DNA of 18,908 nt, taken from positions 1-18,908 of the forward strand of contig VGPE01000027.1 in the NCBI GenBank assembly GCA_016875645.1, in the 5' to 3' direction. The number at the start of each line of letters is the position of its first letter. Within the stretch, counting starts at the first letter, position 1. Below are positions 14,466-18,908 of this stretch, one piece after another. Position numbers and translations under genes: made by a program. The notes under the pieces are model-generated. The model had not been told where the DNA came from. It ran no database searches and saw only the letters and a program-made list of their open reading frames with translations. Source of the DNA: Chloroflexota bacterium (GTDB lineage: Bacteria; Chloroflexota; Limnocylindria; Limnocylindrales; CSP1-4).

Positions 14466-16409
14466 GTGCCCACCCGGTTCACGCCCGAAGTCGCACTCGC
14501 CCACCCGGTCGTGAGCGATGCGTCCATCTCGCCCGACGGCGAGCTGATCGCGTTCGTGGTGGCCGCGGCATCCCGGCCGAGCGGCCCGGACTGCCCGAAG
14601 TTCGCCCCGTCGGCCATCCACGTGGTTCCGGCGGTTGGCGGTGAAACGCGCCAGCTGACCGTTGGCCGGGCCGACACGACGCCTCGCTGGTCGCCCGACG
14701 GGCGCTGGCTCGCCTTTCTCTCGGACCGCCAGAAGGACGGCCAGCGGCAGATCCATCTCCTCCCGCGCGCAGGCGGCGAATCGCGCCAGCTGACGAACGT
14801 GCGCGGTGCGATCCCGCTCGCCGCGGGGCGAGCGATGGACCCACTGGCGTGGTTCGCCGACGGACGGCGCCTCGCCTTCCTGATGCAGGAGCCCCTCGAT
14901 GAGGCGGCCGAGGCGCGCGAGAAGGCCGGCGACGATCCGGTCGTGTTCGAGGAGCGGCCGCGCCGGGTGCGCGTCTGGTCGGCGGACGTGGCGACGGGCA
15001 TCGTCGAGCCGATCTCGCCGCCGGGCCTGCAGGTCTGGGAGTTCACCCTCTCCCCGGACGGGACCCGGGTTGGCGCCGTCGCGTCGGATCAGCCCTACGA
15101 ATGGGACTGGTACGACGCCCGCGTCGTCGCCTTCGACGTCGGCGGCGCGGAGTTGACCGTGCTGCACCGTTCCTGGCGCCAGGTCTCGAAGCCAGCGTGG
15201 TCCCCCGACGGCCGGACGCTCGCGTTCCTGACGTCGAACCTGAGCGACCGCGGCATCGACGCGGGGGAGATCCGCCTGGTCGGGCCCGAGGCTGGCGACG
15301 CTCGCGCGCCCGCCGGCGGCACCGACGTGACCGACATCGGCGCGTCGTTCCTGGCGGACGGACGCCTGCTGACGCTTGTGAATGTGCATGGCGGCACGGG
15401 CCTGAGCGTGATCGACCCGGCGACCGGCGACCGTCGCTGGCTCTGGTCGGAGCGCCGGACGACGAACAGCGTGACACGGGCCTCGCTGCCCGATGGCCGG
15501 ACACGCTTCGCCGCCGTGATCGACGACCTCGAGACGCCACCGGAGGTCCACGTCGGCGAACTGGTCGGCGACGAGGTCGCCTGGCGACGCCTGACGGCGA
15601 TCCACGAAGCGTGGCGCGACGTCATCCGGGGCGACGCGCGCGAGGTCACCTGGGCCGGTGAGAACGGACTGCCGATGCAGGGCTACCTGTTCCTGCCACC
15701 GGGCCACCGCGGCGGACGCCTGCCCCTGGTCACGATCGTCCACGGCGGCCCGACCGGATGCGTGCGCTTCGAATACCAGTACGGCGCGCGCTGGATCCGT
15801 CCACTGGCCGACGCGAAGCTGGCGGTCTTCGTTCCCAACTTCCGCGGGTCGACCGGCTTCGGCCTGGAGTTCGCTGAGGCCAACATCGGCGACATGGGCG
15901 GGGCGGACCTCGCGGATATCCTGCTGGGCATCGACCGGCTGGTGGCCGACGGCATCGCCGACTCGGACCGCCTCGGGATCGCGGGCTGGAGCTACGGCGG
16001 CTTCATGACCGCCTGGGCAATCACGCAGACCGACCGGTTCAAGGCCGCCATGGCCGGCGCCGGGATCAGCGACTGGCGGTCATTCCACGGGCGCTCCTAT
16101 CTGCACCGGTGGGACCGGCTCCACTACGGCAACTCCGACCCGTACGACCCGGCGAGCAACCACACCCGGTTCTCGCCGCTGACCCAGATCCGGAACGCAC
16201 GGACGCCGACCCTGATCCTCCATGGCGAGCAGGACTGGGACGTCCCGGTCGAGCAGGCGTACATCCTCCACCGAGCGCTCAAGGATCTGGGCGTGGAGAC
16301 GCGGCTGGTGGTCTACCCGCGCGAGGCGCACGGCGTCACCGAGTCTGCCCACCGGCTGGACCTGCTGACGCGCCTGCGCGACTGGTTCGTGGAGCGCCTG
16401 ACGGACTGA
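14466..16409 (+). CDS. S9 family peptidase (prolyl oligopeptidase/acylaminoacyl-peptidase-like)
   Basis: A 647-residue serine peptidase. The first about 390 residues form a TolB/PD40-type beta propeller, with repeated motifs such as PRWSPDGRWLAF (73-84), FTLSPDGTRVGA (193-204) and PAWSPDGRTLAF (243-254). The C-terminal alpha/beta hydrolase domain carries HGGP (426-429, oxyanion region), the nucleophile Ser509 in GWSYGGF, Asp590 in HGEQDW and His622 in REAHG. No signal peptide or membrane helix is visible, so it should be cytoplasmic and act on short peptides admitted through the propeller. The GTG start fits both homology (FTPEVALAHPVVSDASISPDG) and the -10 box 6 bases upstream. It appears to be monocistronic and converges with bipA. 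Confidence 0.93.
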   Translation: MPTRFTPEVALAHPVVSDASISPDGELIAFVVAAASRPSGPDCPKFAPSAIHVVPAVGGETRQLTVGRADTTPRWSPDGRWLAFLSDRQKDGQRQIHLLPRAGGESRQLTNVRGAIPLAAGRAMDPLAWFADGRRLAFLMQEPLDEAAEAREKAGDDPVVFEERPRRVRVWSADVATGIVEPISPPGLQVWEFTLSPDGTRVGAVASDQPYEWDWYDARVVAFDVGGAELTVLHRSWRQVSKPAWSPDGRTLAFLTSNLSDRGIDAGEIRLVGPEAGDARAPAGGTDVTDIGASFLADGRLLTLVNVHGGTGLSVIDPATGDRRWLWSERRTTNSVTRASLPDGRTRFAAVIDDLETPPEVHVGELVGDEVAWRRLTAIHEAWRDVIRGDAREVTWAGENGLPMQGYLFLPPGHRGGRLPLVTIVHGGPTGCVRFEYQYGARWIRPLADAKLAVFVPNFRGSTGFGLEFAEANIGDMGGADLADILLGIDRLVADGIADSDRLGIAGWSYGGFMTAWAITQTDRFKAAMAGAGISDWRSFHGRSYLHRWDRLHYGNSDPYDPASNHTRFSPLTQIRNARTPTLILHGEQDWDVPVEQAYILHRALKDLGVETRLVVYPREAHGVTESAHRLDLLTRLRDWFVERLTD

Positions 16410-16426
16410 CGGGACGGAGGGCCGCC

Positions 16427-16454
16427 TGGTTGGCTCCTTCTGGTTGGCTCCTTC
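16427..16454. repeat. Perfect 14-base tandem duplication
   Basis: TGGTTGGCTCCTTC occurs twice head to tail at 16427-16440 and 16441-16454, just downstream of the S9 peptidase stop. It lies outside any gene I can support. Replication slippage is the simplest explanation. Confidence 0.85.
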
Positions 16455-16511
16455 CCTGAGCGCGTGGGCTGCTGGTGGTCATTCCACGCACAGCGCGGTC
16501 GACAAGGTTCG

Positions 16512-16587
16512 TGCCGGGCGCTGACACACCGCCTCGCGGGCCTCTTCGCTCGCCGATTGGCGCGTGACGTGATCACGGCGCCCGGCA
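16512..16587. repeat. 10-base inverted repeat
   Basis: TGCCGGGCGC at 16512-16521 is the exact reverse complement of GCGCCCGGCA at 16578-16587. The arms are 56 bases apart in the convergent intergenic region. They could base-pair in either transcript, but in DNA this GC-rich a chance match is also likely. Confidence 0.5.
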
Positions 16588-16683
16588 AGCGGCCCGGAAC
16601 CCGGGGTCACCCTTCCGTTATCGGGAGCACCTGTGCGCGGAGCGACCACCACGAGCACATCGACGGACCGAAGCGGCACAGCA

Positions 16684-16698
16684 TGCGGCGCAGCCGCA
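16684..16698 (-). terminator. GC hairpin just past the bipA stop (no T tract)
   Basis: On the minus strand a perfect 6-base stem TGCGGC/GCCGCA with a 3-base loop begins one base after the bipA TGA. It is well placed for transcript 3' end formation or stabilisation but lacks the T run of a standard intrinsic terminator, so the assignment is tentative. Confidence 0.35.
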
Positions 16699-16699
16699 G

Positions 16700-18658
<1,959 letters not shown>

Positions 18659-18666
18659 GGCCGGGC

Positions 18667-18672
18667 ATTGTC
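18667..18672 (-). promoter_or_regulatory. Likely -10 box for leaderless bipA transcript
   Basis: GACAAT on the minus strand ends 8 bases before the GTG at 18658. The first base departs from the TANNNT pattern, but the ACAAT core matches the cysteine desulfurase promoter. If this is the -10 box, the upstream GTG at 18676 cannot be the start. Confidence 0.45.
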
Positions 18673-18838
18673 CCACGGGCCGCGCTGGAACCCCTCGCGG
18701 ATGATCGGCCCCGGATTCCTCTCAGCCATCAGTGCCCGCGATGGTAGACAGGACCCGGATGGCGGCTGCGGGCGCCGGAGCTGCGATTCGTGCGTGGATC
18801 GAAATGGGTGCGCCCATCGGACGCGCGCCGTGGCCGTC

Positions 18839-18844
18839 TACGAT
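18839..18844 (+). promoter_or_regulatory. Possible -10 box for the right-edge gene
   Basis: TACGAT ends 8 bases before the first of two tandem ATGs at 18853 and 18856, the same layout as the other leaderless starts in this window. It is a short motif, so the support comes from the repeated pattern. Confidence 0.4.
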
Positions 18845-18852
18845 CGCCCCCA

Positions 18853-18908
18853 ATGATGCCTGAACCTGGTGACGCGGCCGGGGTCGGATCATGGGCCCCA
18901 GACATGGT
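18853..18908 (+). CDS. Start of an unidentified gene (partial, runs off the right edge)
   Basis: From the tandem ATGs at 18853/18856 the frame stays open to the edge, coding MMPEPGDAAGVGSWAPDM. Eighteen codons are too few to identify a family. The start is supported only by a TACGAT box 8 bases upstream and by the position divergent from bipA. A 34-codon frame at 18759-18863 overlaps it in another frame and is an alternative or a leader. Confidence 0.35.
   Translation, partial: MMPEPGDAAGVGSWAPDM

Larger units (their letters stand above)
16410..16699. other. 290-base convergent intergenic region
   Basis: This region lies between the stops of the S9 peptidase and bipA. I find no convincing gene; a 66-codon minus-strand frame at 16479-16679 has no start signals or recognisable features. 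The region holds a perfect 14-base tandem duplication, a 10-base inverted repeat with 56 bases between its arms, a 10-base palindrome CGTGATCACG (16568-16577), and a GC hairpin beside the bipA stop. There is no T-tract terminator for either gene. Confidence 0.5.

Noticed and set aside
14373..15743. Upstream extension of the cysteine desulfurase frame by 457 codons
   Set aside because: It lies opposite the S9 peptidase, has shadow-like composition, and family similarity begins exactly at the GTG at 14372 with a -10 box before it.
16479..16679. 66-codon minus-strand frame in the convergent gap
   Set aside because: It has no ribosome site, no -10 box at the proper distance and no recognisable domain; it is probably chance.

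Overview
The window is an ordinary-looking chromosomal segment of a very GC-rich bacterium. It is densely packed, carries no mobile element, phage, CRISPR array or tRNA/rRNA, and consists mostly of housekeeping genes with a few unrecognised ones. The mix of genes (a Gram-positive-style alaS-ruvX-mltG-pepP-efp neighbourhood, a cysteine desulfurase-mnmA pair, a baseplate-J-like membrane protein next to an FtsA/PilM-like ATPase, a TupA-like ATP-grasp protein) and the likely leaderless promoters suggest an uncultured Chloroflexota-type lineage. This is inferred from gene content and was not tested by phylogeny.

Layout, left to right. A partial efp (minus strand, 1-541) is followed by a 404-base gap. 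Then comes one long minus-strand operon, transcribed from 10740 down to 946: alaS, an FtsA/PilM-like actin-fold ATPase, a membrane-anchored baseplate-J-like protein, ruvX, mltG, a pepP/pepQ-type M24 peptidase and a TupA-like ATP-grasp protein. Its members abut or overlap: TAGATG between alaS and the ATPase, 4-base GTGA or ATGA overlaps at the next four junctions, and a 7-base gap before tupA-like. Divergent from alaS, across only 42 bases, is an unrecognised 272-codon plus-strand gene (10783-11601). Its stop overlaps the stop of a second minus-strand operon (14372 down to 11598): cysteine desulfurase, mnmA and two small membrane proteins of 92 and 71 residues. A plus-strand S9 peptidase (14466-16409) converges on a minus-strand bipA/typA (16700-18658) across a 290-base gap. 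A partial plus-strand reading frame starts near the right edge.

Functionally the window joins translation (AlaRS, EF-P, BipA), tRNA 2-thiolation (cysteine desulfurase supplying sulfur to MnmA), rRNA processing (RuvX), peptidoglycan strand termination (MltG), peptide turnover (M24 and S9 peptidases) and possibly envelope polymer synthesis (TupA-like).

The least explained element is the translationally coupled pair of an actin-fold ATPase and a bitopic baseplate-J-like protein, inserted between alaS and ruvX and followed by mltG. Its layout resembles PilM plus PilN and could be an envelope-spanning assembly.

A second cross-cutting signal is a TANNNT-like -10 box 6-8 bases upstream of the start codon of nearly every operon-leading gene, which implies leaderless mRNAs.
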